A stretch of DNA of 26,998 nt, from NCBI GenBank assembly GCA_964403185.1, contig CAYOFK010000013.1, positions 1 through 26,998 on the forward strand. The letters are read 5' to 3'. Under the pieces are notes generated by a model. That model had not been told where the DNA came from. It did not search any database and worked only from the letters and a program-made list of their open reading frames with translations. The stretch comes from CAYOFK01 sp964403185. Its GTDB lineage: Bacteria > Bacteroidota > Bacteroidia > Bacteroidales > VadinHA17. Positions 13,622 to 21,783 of this stretch are shown here, piece after piece (the stretch's first letter is position 1; each line of letters begins with the position of its first letter). The position numbers and the translations under genes are program-made.

Positions 13622-16558
13622 GTGAAACGAAAAAGTATTACACTTCTGGCTATTAGCATCCTTTGTATTCAAATCATACATTCCCAATCCGGAAAATTTA
13701 CCCTGGAGACGGAAAATCCCTGGGTGGATTCGGTATTTGCCACCCTTAGCAAGGATGAGCAGATTGCACAATTGCTCTATGTGGCAGCCTACTCTAACCA
13801 GACCGTGGAGCACGAAGTTGAAATCACTGACCTGATCAGGAAATACAGGATCGGGGGATTGATCTTCTTCCAGGGCGATCCAAAGTCCCAGGCCGAACTT
13901 ACAAATTTCTACCAGTCCCAGTCAAAAGTCCCCCTGATGATCGCCATGGACGGCGAATGGGGACTGGGTATGCGGCTGGATAAAACCATTGATTTCCCCT
14001 ACCAGATGACCCTGGGAGCCCTTACCGATGATGCACTCATATACGAAATGGGCAAGGAAGTGGCCCGGCAGTTCAAACGGCTGGGGGTACATATGAATCT
14101 TGCTCCGGTTGTGGATGTTAATAATAATCCTTCCAACCCGGTGATTAATTACCGGTCGTTTGGAGCCGATAAGAAAAATGTGGCGAGGAAAGGGATCCGG
14201 TATATGAAAGGCATGCAGGACCACGGTACACTGGCCTGTGCCAAACATTTTCCAGGTCACGGGGACACCGGTACAGATTCACACCTGGCCCTGCCTGTTA
14301 TCAATCATGACCGGAACCGGCTGGATTCCATTGAACTCTATCCTTTCAGGGAAATGATCAATGCCGGGGTAGCCGCAGTGATGACCGCCCACCTGAGCAT
14401 CCCGGCACTGGACGATACACCCAACCTACCCTCTACCCTTTCCGCCCCCATTGTAACAAAATTGCTTCAGAAAGAACTTGGATTTGAAGGATTGGTAGTG
14501 ACCGATGCGCTGAATATGAAAGGAGTCACCAATTTCTTCCCGCCGGGAGAGGTGGACGCACGAGCCCTGATTGCAGGTAACGACGTACTGGAATTTACCG
14601 AGGACGTTCCTAAAGCCATTGAGGAAATTAAAAAGGCTGCCAACCAGGGTTTGCTGTCCTGGGATATCATTGAAAAACGTTGTCGCAGGGTGCTGGCTGC
14701 CAAGCAATGGGCCGGATTGGACCACTTCCAACCCGTTGAGGTGGAAAATATTGTTAAGGATCTGACCCCCCCGGAAGCTTATGTTTTGAAAAGGAAACTA
14801 TACGCTTCAGCCCTAACCCTGCTGTTAAATGAGGATACTATCCTTCCGGTAAAAAACCTGGGATCAACACGCATTGCCACCCTTGGTTTACAGGCAAATG
14901 ACCCCTCATCCTTTCAAAAAATGCTTGGGAAATACAGCCAGATGGACCATTATGTATGGAATCCTGACAACCCGGATGCAGATAGTGTTTTCGTTAACCT
15001 GATGGAATACGACCTGGTTATTGCCGGCATTACAAATCTTGATCAACGGCCGTATAAAAACTTTGGCATCCACCCCAGACTGCCTGAAGCATTGGCCCGG
15101 CTGAAAGAATTCCCCGATGTAGTGCTGGTTGTTTTTGGCAATCCCTATGCCCTGGATAAGCTCCCGGGAATTGAAGAATTTAAAGCACTTGTGATGGCCT
15201 ACCAGGATAATAAAACCGTCAAACAACTTGCGGCCCAGATGATCTTTGGTGCCCTTGGAGCCAAAGGGACACTTCCAGTTCATGTAAATAAGTATTTTAA
15301 CCTGGGGCAGGGCATTCAGACAGATGCTATAAACCGGCTGGGATATTCACTGCCTGAATCCGTGGGTCTGGACGGTGTGTTCCTGGAAAAAAAAATTGAT
15401 TCCATTGCCAGATCAGGTATCCGGGCCGGTGCTTTTCCCGGATGCCAGGTATTGATAGCCAGGGACGGTTCGGTTGTATTCCATAAAACCTACGGCTACC
15501 ATACCTATGAAAAACGAAATGAAGTAAAAAAAAATGATCTGTATGATTTTGCGTCCGTTACCAAAATTACAGGTGCCCTGCCTGCTTTAATGCACCTCCA
15601 CGACCTGGGGAAATTTGAACTGGATGTACCTTTCAGTACTTACTGGCCTGATTTTAAAAGGTCAAACAAATCGGATCTTACAGTCCGGGAAATCCTTGCC
15701 CATCAATCGGGCATGAAAGCCTGGATCCCTTACTGGAAAAATACAGTGAAAAAAAACGGCCGATTCAAGGCAAGAACTTTTAAAAAAGATTCCTCTTCCG
15801 CATACACGGTACCTGTTATTGAAGACCTGTTCCTGCACAAAAAATACAGGAAAAGAATCTATAAAGCCATAAGAAAATCTGAAGTCTCTGAAGAAAAAGT
15901 GTACCTCTATTCGGGCCTGAGTTTTTATTTATATCCGCAAATTATTGAAACCATCACAGGTGAGGATTATGAAACATACGTAAAGAATAATGTATACAGG
16001 CCGCTGGGGGCCTATACTCTGACTTATAATCCTTACCGCAGCTATCCGGTACAAAGAATCATCCCAACTGAAACTGACAACTTTTTCAGGATGAAACAAA
16101 TTCTTGGGTACGTACATGATGAGGGCGCTGCCATGATGGGAGGAGTGTCAGGAAATGCCGGTTTGTTTGGTACGGCCAACGACCTGGCCAAACTCATGCA
16201 AATGTACATGAGGATGGGTAGCTTTGGCGGAGAGCAACTGGTCAGTACGTCCACGCTTAAGGAGTTTACCAGTTACCAGTATCCGGACAATGACAACCGC
16301 CGTGGTCTTGGATTTGACAAACCCAAAATCGGAAATAAAAACCTTCCTGAGGAAGAACTTTACCCGGCACGCAGTGCCAGTGAAGAAAGCTTTGGCCATT
16401 CGGGCTTTACAGGCACCTTTACCTGGGCTGATCCCGAAGAACAGCTTGTGTACTTGTTCCTCTCAAACCGGGTTTATCCTACCCGTGAAAACCGGAAGAT
16501 CTATGACATGAACATCCAGATATCCATCCAGGAGGCTATTTATCAAGCCATTCGCTGA
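13622..16558 (+). CDS. nagZ: Exported NagZ (GH3) fused to a beta-lactamase-fold hydrolase
   Basis: This protein of about 978 residues begins with a signal peptide (MKRKSITLLAISILCIQIIH) if the GTG at 13622 is used; the TTG at 13580 would bury it behind 14 polar residues. A GH3 catalytic domain spans about 30-365, with the NagZ-type loop KHFPGHGDTGTDSH (about 208-221) and the Asp nucleophile in VTDALNM (about 295). A GH3 C-terminal-like domain follows (about 395-560). From about 585 to the end there is a class C beta-lactamase-fold serine hydrolase with SVTK (Ser645, Lys648), YSG (763) and HSG (926). NagZ removes GlcNAc from muropeptides; in Bacillus a separate hydrolase of the same fold, AmiE, then removes the peptide. 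The fusion suggests both steps in one exported enzyme. The second activity could also be an esterase or a DD-peptidase. Confidence 0.88.
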   Translation: MKRKSITLLAISILCIQIIHSQSGKFTLETENPWVDSVFATLSKDEQIAQLLYVAAYSNQTVEHEVEITDLIRKYRIGGLIFFQGDPKSQAELTNFYQSQSKVPLMIAMDGEWGLGMRLDKTIDFPYQMTLGALTDDALIYEMGKEVARQFKRLGVHMNLAPVVDVNNNPSNPVINYRSFGADKKNVARKGIRYMKGMQDHGTLACAKHFPGHGDTGTDSHLALPVINHDRNRLDSIELYPFREMINAGVAAVMTAHLSIPALDDTPNLPSTLSAPIVTKLLQKELGFEGLVVTDALNMKGVTNFFPPGEVDARALIAGNDVLEFTEDVPKAIEEIKKAANQGLLSWDIIEKRCRRVLAAKQWAGLDHFQPVEVENIVKDLTPPEAYVLKRKLYASALTLLLNEDTILPVKNLGSTRIATLGLQANDPSSFQKMLGKYSQMDHYVWNPDNPDADSVFVNLMEYDLVIAGITNLDQRPYKNFGIHPRLPEALARLKEFPDVVLVVFGNPYALDKLPGIEEFKALVMAYQDNKTVKQLAAQMIFGALGAKGTLPVHVNKYFNLGQGIQTDAINRLGYSLPESVGLDGVFLEKKIDSIARSGIRAGAFPGCQVLIARDGSVVFHKTYGYHTYEKRNEVKKNDLYDFASVTKITGALPALMHLHDLGKFELDVPFSTYWPDFKRSNKSDLTVREILAHQSGMKAWIPYWKNTVKKNGRFKARTFKKDSSSAYTVPVIEDLFLHKKYRKRIYKAIRKSEVSEEKVYLYSGLSFYLYPQIIETITGEDYETYVKNNVYRPLGAYTLTYNPYRSYPVQRIIPTETDNFFRMKQILGYVHDEGAAMMGGVSGNAGLFGTANDLAKLMQMYMRMGSFGGEQLVSTSTLKEFTSYQYPDNDNRRGLGFDKPKIGNKNLPEEELYPARSASEESFGHSGFTGTFTWADPEEQLVYLFLSNRVYPTRENRKIYDMNIQISIQEAIYQAIR

Positions 16559-16587
16559 TTTGAAAGGGCATTATACACTGTATCCGG

Positions 16588-16601
16588 AAAATACGTATTT
16601 T
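16588..16601. other. 14-bp perfect palindrome after nagZ
   Basis: AAAATACGTATTTT is perfectly self-complementary with no loop. It lies 30 bases past the nagZ stop and 70 bases before the small ORF at 16671, so it could be an operator for that ORF. AT-rich palindromes of this size also arise by chance. Confidence 0.25.
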
Positions 16602-16670
16602 AGATAGGTCTGCAGTTGATTTGCATATTAAAATAAAGTTTGTTAACCTTGTGATTGATAACGGTTTATT

Positions 16671-16841
16671 ATGAAGATGGGCAAGAAGGGAAAAAAACTG
16701 TTAAATATCCTTAATCCGTTCCATGAATTAATTGAAGCGCGAAGAGAACTTAAAAAACTGAATAAGGAAAGTGAAAAGCTCGATCATGAACTGGAGGAGA
16801 TTAAGGAGAAAAAGAAAAAGGTGTTGTACCTGAAGCACTAA
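16671..16841 (+). CDS. Small lysine-rich coiled-coil protein (56 aa)
   Basis: An ATG frame codes for 56 residues with 17 lysines and a helical, heptad-like stretch of leucines and isoleucines over residues 14-45 (for example IEARRELKKLNKE and LDHELEEIKEKKKK). There is no signal peptide or membrane segment. It is isolated between nagZ and the kinase-phospholyase gene and would be missed by a 60-residue cutoff. I do not recognise a family. The ordered charge pattern suggests a real gene, but the length allows chance. The surrounding 16559-17061 gap holds nothing else that I recognise apart from the palindrome at 16588 and a promoter-like site at 16981. Confidence 0.4.
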   Translation: MKMGKKGKKLLNILNPFHELIEARRELKKLNKESEKLDHELEEIKEKKKKVLYLKH

Positions 16842-16980
16842 ACTTGTTCCCTTACTAAACTATAATTATCTGAATATCAATGTTTTAAACCTATCAATTC
16901 TCAGCTTTTCTGCTCCAGCCAGAGGATTGATGACCCCTTTTTTGAAAATTTTTTTCTGCCAACTGAAGCTACTTTTTTGC

Positions 16981-17013
16981 TTTTGTCGCCGGTTGATATA
17001 ATTTTACTCTTTG
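16981..17013 (+). promoter_or_regulatory. Candidate promoter for the kinase-phospholyase gene
   Basis: TTTTG at 16981-16985 is followed after 19 bases by TACTCTTTG at 17005-17013, close to the Bacteroidetes -33 TTTG / -7 TAnnTTTG arrangement but with one extra base inside the -7 element. Transcription would begin near 17020 and leave about 40 bases of leader before the ATG at 17062. This argues against the longer frame that opens with TTG at 17011. Confidence 0.4.
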
Positions 17014-17061
17014 CATGGTCTTTCAATCCGTAAACCATCCCTGATTACACCAGATAAAACC

Positions 17062-19344
17062 ATGGATCCTGTGCAAAACATACTGGAAACCCATTATGGC
17101 ATCATTAATTCTGAGTGTACCAGACTTGATGGAGAAAGTAACATCAGCTACCTGGTACGTTCGGGAGACAAACAATGGATCCTGAAGAAGTACGGGAACG
17201 CGGAAACAGATATTGATTTCCTGGAAACTCAGAACCGGATACTTCGGGCTCTGTCAAAAGACAAGCCTGATGCGTTCCCAAATCCGGTCCCCAATCTCAG
17301 GGGAAAGAATATTACCTCAGTTGAGGAAGGGAGGACAGGATCCTGTTACAAATTACTCACTTTCGTAAAGGGAACACTATGGTCACAAGCATCGGCCGGT
17401 CCTGAACTGGCCCATTCGCTGGGGCAATTCCTGGCTCGTATGGACCTGGTATTACAAGGTCTGGAGAATGGATCATTGAAAAGCAGACACACACCCTGGG
17501 ATCTGAAACAATTCCTCACTAACGAAACTTTGATACAATACCTCAGGGATCCGGCACAAAAGAAAACCGTCTCCTATTTTTTTATGATGTATAAGAATCA
17601 TGTTCTTCCTGCTCTCCCGGGTTTGCGTCAAAGCATCATCCATTCTGATGGAAACGACCGGAACATCCTTGTGAAGGAAAAGGAAGTGGCCGGATTGATC
17701 GACTTTGATGATATGGTCCATTCCCATCTTATCAATGAAACAGCCATTGCCCTGCCCTACCTGATGTTTGGGGAAAAGGATCCAATGTCCCGGGCAGAAC
17801 AATTCATCAATGGTTACCACCGGGTCCTTCCTTATGAAGAACAAGAGATCGATATTCTGTACTACCTGGTGGCTGCCAGAATGTGCACCACTCTTTGCCG
17901 GGCAGCTTATGCCCTGCATACTGATCCCGGCAATGATTATCTGCAGGTGAGCGCCCCGCCTGCATGGGACCTGTTGCAACACTGGATCACTCTGAATCCA
18001 TGGGATGTAACAAACCGGTTTCGTACTGCCGCTTCTATGGCTCCAAAACCGGCAGACAGCATTTCCGGAGACCTTGATAAGCGCCGCAAACACATCAGCA
18101 CTGCACTGTCAGTCAGCTATACAAAACCCATTAAAATGATCGGTGCGGTCTTCCAATATATGTACGGGCATGATGGCCTTGCCTATCTCGATGCGCAGAA
18201 TAACATTCCCCATGTGGGACACTGTCACCCCGAGATTGTGGCTGCCGGGAGCCGGCAGATGACATTACTGAACACCAATACCCGGTACATTTATGATGAA
18301 CTCAACAACTATGCCGGAAACCTGCTGCATACATTTCCGGAATCACTTTCGAAAGTGTTTTTTGTGAATTCCGGCAGTGCTGCAACAGATCTGGCATTGC
18401 GACTGGCCTTTACACATACGGGACATCCTAACATCATGATCCTGGAGCATGGATACCATGGGAACACGAGGATGGGAATAGATGTGAGCCATTATAAATT
18501 TGGAGGAAAAGGCGGACAGGGTCAGGCCGGTTACATACTTAAAGCCCCCATCCCTGACACCTATAAGGGGCCTTATACAGTCAATGACGGAACAGCCGGG
18601 AAACAATATGCCCACGCTGCCAAACAATTTATGGATAATGCCTCCGGTGGAACCGCTGCTTTTATTGCAGAGCCTGTTGTAGGGTGTGGCGGCCAGGTCC
18701 CCCTGGCCCGGGGTTATCTGAAGAAGGTCTATAGTTACATTCGAGATCAGGGTGGTGTATGTATTTCCGATGAGGTCCAGGTTGGGTTTGGACGCCTGGG
18801 AGACTGGTTCTGGGGATTCGAGAGTCAGGACGCAGTACCTGATATCGTAATTCTTGGTAAACCAATGGGAAATGGTCATCCAATGGCTGCAGTAGTGACC
18901 ACGAATGAGATTGCCACCTCTTTTGACAATGGCATGGAATTTTTCAGTTCATTCGGCGGAAATCCTGTGTCCTGTGCCATTGGGGATGCTGTTTTAAATG
19001 TGTTAGGAAGTGAAAACCTTCAAGGCAATGCAAAGCAAGTGGGAACCTACATGATTGAACTGTTTATGGATCTCCAAAAAAGTCAGAAATTTATTGGCGA
19101 TGTGCGTGGTTCGGGATTGTTTATCGGAGTAGAACTGGTAAAGGATACAAACACTAAAACCCCCTATTCAGAATTGGCAGGATTCATAAAAAACGAGCTC
19201 CGGAACCGCCGGATACTTATTGGAACAGACGGACCCTTTGATAATGTTTTAAAGATCAAACCGCCCATGTGCTTTAGTGCCGGCAATGCAGAGCGACTGG
19301 TTGCTGAAACCGGAGCCATTCTTGACCTGTACAAACCACAGTAA
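17062..19344 (+). CDS. Phosphotransferase fused to class III PLP phospholyase
   Basis: This 760-residue cytoplasmic protein joins an APH-fold kinase to a class III aminotransferase-fold enzyme. The kinase part (about 1-320) has IHSDGNDRNIL (Asp196, Asn201) and LIDFDD (Asp214). The PLP part (about 350-760) has VFFVNSGSAATDLAL, ISDEVQVGFGRLG and GKPMGNGHP with the PLP lysine at residue 600. This version of the fold matches human ETNPPL and PHYKPL, which break down phosphoethanolamine and phosphohydroxylysine rather than transaminating, and the kinase resembles hydroxylysine kinase HYKK. A single polypeptide could phosphorylate an amino alcohol and then eliminate phosphate and ammonia. The substrate (hydroxylysine, ethanolamine or another) cannot be decided from sequence alone. 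A promoter-like site lies just upstream. It appears monocistronic. Confidence 0.8.
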   Translation: MDPVQNILETHYGIINSECTRLDGESNISYLVRSGDKQWILKKYGNAETDIDFLETQNRILRALSKDKPDAFPNPVPNLRGKNITSVEEGRTGSCYKLLTFVKGTLWSQASAGPELAHSLGQFLARMDLVLQGLENGSLKSRHTPWDLKQFLTNETLIQYLRDPAQKKTVSYFFMMYKNHVLPALPGLRQSIIHSDGNDRNILVKEKEVAGLIDFDDMVHSHLINETAIALPYLMFGEKDPMSRAEQFINGYHRVLPYEEQEIDILYYLVAARMCTTLCRAAYALHTDPGNDYLQVSAPPAWDLLQHWITLNPWDVTNRFRTAASMAPKPADSISGDLDKRRKHISTALSVSYTKPIKMIGAVFQYMYGHDGLAYLDAQNNIPHVGHCHPEIVAAGSRQMTLLNTNTRYIYDELNNYAGNLLHTFPESLSKVFFVNSGSAATDLALRLAFTHTGHPNIMILEHGYHGNTRMGIDVSHYKFGGKGGQGQAGYILKAPIPDTYKGPYTVNDGTAGKQYAHAAKQFMDNASGGTAAFIAEPVVGCGGQVPLARGYLKKVYSYIRDQGGVCISDEVQVGFGRLGDWFWGFESQDAVPDIVILGKPMGNGHPMAAVVTTNEIATSFDNGMEFFSSFGGNPVSCAIGDAVLNVLGSENLQGNAKQVGTYMIELFMDLQKSQKFIGDVRGSGLFIGVELVKDTNTKTPYSELAGFIKNELRNRRILIGTDGPFDNVLKIKPPMCFSAGNAERLVAETGAILDLYKPQ

Positions 19345-19472
19345 ATCACTCACATTAAATCTCATTATTGTTTCCTTGCTCCCAGGGGTGATGCGGTTTT
19401 TTGAAATTACCAATTCTGAATAATCATAAGATTATTTCAGAGGAATTGCCAAAAACAAATAGCGGGCTGCAT

Positions 19473-19513
19473 GTAGATCGACTTTGTAAGTCGATCGGGT
19501 TTCAGAGAAACCC
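19473..19513. repeat. Double-hairpin TGTAGATCGACTTT cassette
   Basis: GATCGACTT (19476-19484) pairs exactly with AAGTCGATC (19488-19496) over a TGT loop. Directly abutting it, GGGTTTC (19497-19503) pairs exactly with GAAACCC (19507-19513) over AGA. The opening TGTAGATCGACTTT (19473-19486) resembles 9491-9504 and 3633-3646. It lies in the gap before the pirin gene and could also attenuate readthrough from upstream. Confidence 0.5.
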
Positions 19514-19570
19514 TGATAATGTTAACCACATAGAAATCCGGAAAAAACAGTATTTTTAACAAATTGAGTT

Positions 19571-20425
19571 ATGAAAACAAGAGAAATAAGGAAAGTATTT
19601 GAGAGCGTACGCGTTATCGAAGGTGCAGGCGTCCGGTTGAACAGGGTATTCGGATATCATGAAACCCCCCTGTTCGACCCGTTTCTCTTACTGGACCACT
19701 TCCAGTCAGACAACCCGGATGATTTTATGTCCGGATTTCCATGGCATCCCCACCGGGGCATTGAGACGGTCACCTATATGCTTAAAGGGCAGGTTGAACA
19801 TGGTGACAGCCTGGGAAATAAAGGCATAATCGGGCCCGGTGATGTTCAATGGATGACTGCAGGCAGTGGTATCGTGCACCAGGAGATGCCCCATAACGGA
19901 CAGGGCATACATGGATTCCAACTCTGGGTCAACCTGCCTGCCCGTCAAAAAATGATGCCCCCCAGATATCAGGAAATTAATAAAGAGTTTATCCCGGAAA
20001 CGAATTTTGATAAGTGCCTGGTAAAAATCCTTTGTGGTCAGCTTAATGGAATCATTGGTCCGGTTCAGGGCATCCCGGCGGATCCAATGTACCTGGACAT
20101 TATGGTCCCTTCAGATGAAAAACTCACCATTCCCACTCCTTCAGGTTGGACCGTTTCTATTTATGTTTACCAGGGCACCGCACAATTCAAAAGTGGTGAA
20201 GTGGTTGAGGAACGAAATGTGATTTTGTTTGAGGATGGTGACCGGATAACAATTCTTTCCGGAATGGTCGCACTGCACTTCCTGATGATTGCAGGAAAAC
20301 CATTGAATGAACCCATTGCCTGGCAGGGTCCTGTTGTTATGAATAATGAGGCCGAAATAAAATTGGCATTTGAAGAATTTCATAAAGGGACATTTATTAA
20401 GAGGGAAGGTGGAGGCGGAAGCTGA
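19571..20425 (+). CDS. Pirin family protein
   Basis: This 284-residue bicupin protein has the full pirin pattern: FDPFLLLDHF, WHPHRGIETVTYML, GQVEHGDS, GPGDVQWMTAGSGIVHQEMP. The four metal ligands of characterised pirins are present as His59, His61, His103 and Glu105. Bacterial members include the quercetin 2,3-dioxygenase YhhW, while others have regulatory roles, so the activity here is open. The protein is probably cytoplasmic. The gene starts at an ATG after an AT-rich leader and is followed 56 bases later by the lpxD-like gene on the same strand. Confidence 0.9.
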   Translation: MKTREIRKVFESVRVIEGAGVRLNRVFGYHETPLFDPFLLLDHFQSDNPDDFMSGFPWHPHRGIETVTYMLKGQVEHGDSLGNKGIIGPGDVQWMTAGSGIVHQEMPHNGQGIHGFQLWVNLPARQKMMPPRYQEINKEFIPETNFDKCLVKILCGQLNGIIGPVQGIPADPMYLDIMVPSDEKLTIPTPSGWTVSIYVYQGTAQFKSGEVVEERNVILFEDGDRITILSGMVALHFLMIAGKPLNEPIAWQGPVVMNNEAEIKLAFEEFHKGTFIKREGGGGS

Positions 20426-20481
20426 GGCGGAGGGGAAGTACAGTTGGATAAACCCGAAAAAGAGTACTTAAATTATGGAAT

Positions 20482-21414
20482 ATGAAGTTTGATAAAGTTA
20501 CAACACTTAAGGAAATTGCAAATTTGATTGGGGCAAAGTTCATTGGAGATGCCCGTTTTGAGATCACCGGATTGAATGAGATCCATGTAGTTGAACCCGG
20601 AGACCTCACATTTGTGGATCATCCGAAGTATTACGAAAAAGCGCTGAACTCAGCAGCCACAACCATCCTCATCAACAAAGAGGTGGACTGCCCGGAAGGT
20701 AAAACACTGATCATTTCTAAAGACCCTTTCAAGGACTTTATGCATATTATCAAAAAGTTCAGACCTTTCCGGGCATCTGAGGAAATGATCAGTAAAACTG
20801 CAAAGGTCGGTGAAGGTACGTTTATTCAACCCGGGGTATTTGTCGGTGAGCAAGTGGAAATCGGAAGCAACTGCATCATACACCCCAACGTGACCATATA
20901 CAATCATTGCATCATTGGAGATAATGTGGTCATCCATTCAGGATCGGTCATTGGTGCCGATGGATTCTATTTTCAGAAACGCGATGATCATACGGAAAAG
21001 TTTGAATCCTGTGGCCGCGTTATTCTTGAGGATCATGTGGAAATTGGTGCGTGTTGCACTATTGATCGCGGGGTTACCGGTGATACCATCATCGGTGAGT
21101 ACACCAAATTTGACAATCACATCCAGGTAGGCCACGACACCTGTATCGGTAAGCGGTGTTTATTTGCATCGGCTGTTCTTATTGCAGGAGTCACACGGAT
21201 TGAGGATGACGTCACTCTCTGGGGACAGGTGGTTATAAATAAAGAAGTTGTTATTCATTCAGGTGCTGTGGTACTGGCTGTTTCAGCTGTTGACAAAGAT
21301 CTTGAAGGAAACAAAACCTATTTTGGGGCGCCGGCCATTGAGGCTTCAAAAAAATGGCGTGAACTGGCGATGCTAAGGAAACTGCCGGAGATATATAAGA
21401 ATATGAAGGGCTAA
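20482..21414 (+). CDS. lpxD: LpxD-like UDP-acylglucosamine N-acyltransferase
   Basis: This 310-residue protein has an LpxD N-terminal uridine-binding-like domain (1-100, with GDLTFVDHPKYYEKAL) followed by a left-handed beta-helix of hexapeptide repeats (about 105-270) and a helical C-terminus. EIGACCTIDRGVTGDTIIG and DNHIQVGHDTCIG match LpxD, and His218 fits the catalytic histidine. LpxD adds the N-linked 3-hydroxyacyl chain during lipid A synthesis at the cytoplasmic side of the inner membrane. It is shorter than typical LpxD (about 340), and the usual GFGFA...WxKIPQ segment is altered to GADGFYFQKRDDH. It stands alone, away from lpxA, lpxB, lpxC or fabZ, so it may be a second, divergent paralogue rather than the housekeeping enzyme. 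Confidence 0.75.
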   Translation: MKFDKVTTLKEIANLIGAKFIGDARFEITGLNEIHVVEPGDLTFVDHPKYYEKALNSAATTILINKEVDCPEGKTLIISKDPFKDFMHIIKKFRPFRASEEMISKTAKVGEGTFIQPGVFVGEQVEIGSNCIIHPNVTIYNHCIIGDNVVIHSGSVIGADGFYFQKRDDHTEKFESCGRVILEDHVEIGACCTIDRGVTGDTIIGEYTKFDNHIQVGHDTCIGKRCLFASAVLIAGVTRIEDDVTLWGQVVINKEVVIHSGAVVLAVSAVDKDLEGNKTYFGAPAIEASKKWRELAMLRKLPEIYKNMKG

Positions 21415-21422
21415 AGCCCTGT

Positions 21423-21697
21423 ATGGTTCCTGTGGTTTCTATGGTTCCTGTGGTTTCTATGGTTCCTGTGGTTTCTNNNNNNNNNNNNNNNNNNNNNNNN
21501 NNNNNNNNNNNNNNNNNNNNNNNNNNNNNNNNNNNNNNNNNNNNNNNNNNNNNNNNNNNNNNNNNNNNNNNNNNNNTTCTATGGTTCCTGTGGTTTCTAT
21601 GGTTCCTGTGGTTTCTATGGTTCCTGTGGTTTCTATGGTTCCTGTGGTTCCTATGGTTCCTGTGGTTCCTATTGTTCCTGTGGTTCCTATGGTTTTT
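21423..21697. repeat. 18-bp minisatellite spanning the scaffold gap
   Basis: The unit ATGGTTCCTGTGGTTTCT occurs three times exactly at 21423-21476 and again from 21581, where six units run to 21688. The first three after the gap are perfect, the next two change TTTCT to TTCCT, and the last is more diverged. A partial unit ends the array. Each unit is two related 9-base halves, and 18 is a multiple of three, so frames stay open on both strands. The plus frame gives MVPVVS repeats; the minus frame gives glycine every third residue in part (GTTGTI), like collagen. The true copy number is unknown because of the N run. Confidence 0.9.
21477..21576. other. 100-base N scaffold gap of unknown true size
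   Basis: Exactly 100 N interrupt the minisatellite. A round 100 usually marks a join of two contigs with undetermined distance. The same repeat on both edges shows that the array caused the break, and equally that contigs could have been joined by the repeat alone. Confidence 0.95.
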
Positions 21698-21783
21698 GAC
21701 ATGGAAGGAGAAACATTATATGTCTGCCGAAGTAACTGAACAGGCGGTAGCGAAGGTGATAGCGAAGGCGAGTTGCTTTTTCC

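Noticed and set aside
13358..13813. 151-residue minus-strand frame across the murQ end and nagZ start
   Set aside because: It is antisense to two well-supported genes and has no family resemblance.
17011..17061. TTG start for the kinase-phospholyase gene
   Set aside because: The TTG overlaps a promoter-like -7 element, and the ATG at 17062 gives a complete kinase domain.
17473..18093. 206-residue minus-strand frame
   Set aside because: It lies wholly opposite the kinase-phospholyase gene, has no recognisable domain and reads as a shadow of its codon pattern.
21423..21697. Possible CRISPR array
   Set aside because: The units are contiguous 18-base tandem copies without unique spacers, and no cas gene is present.
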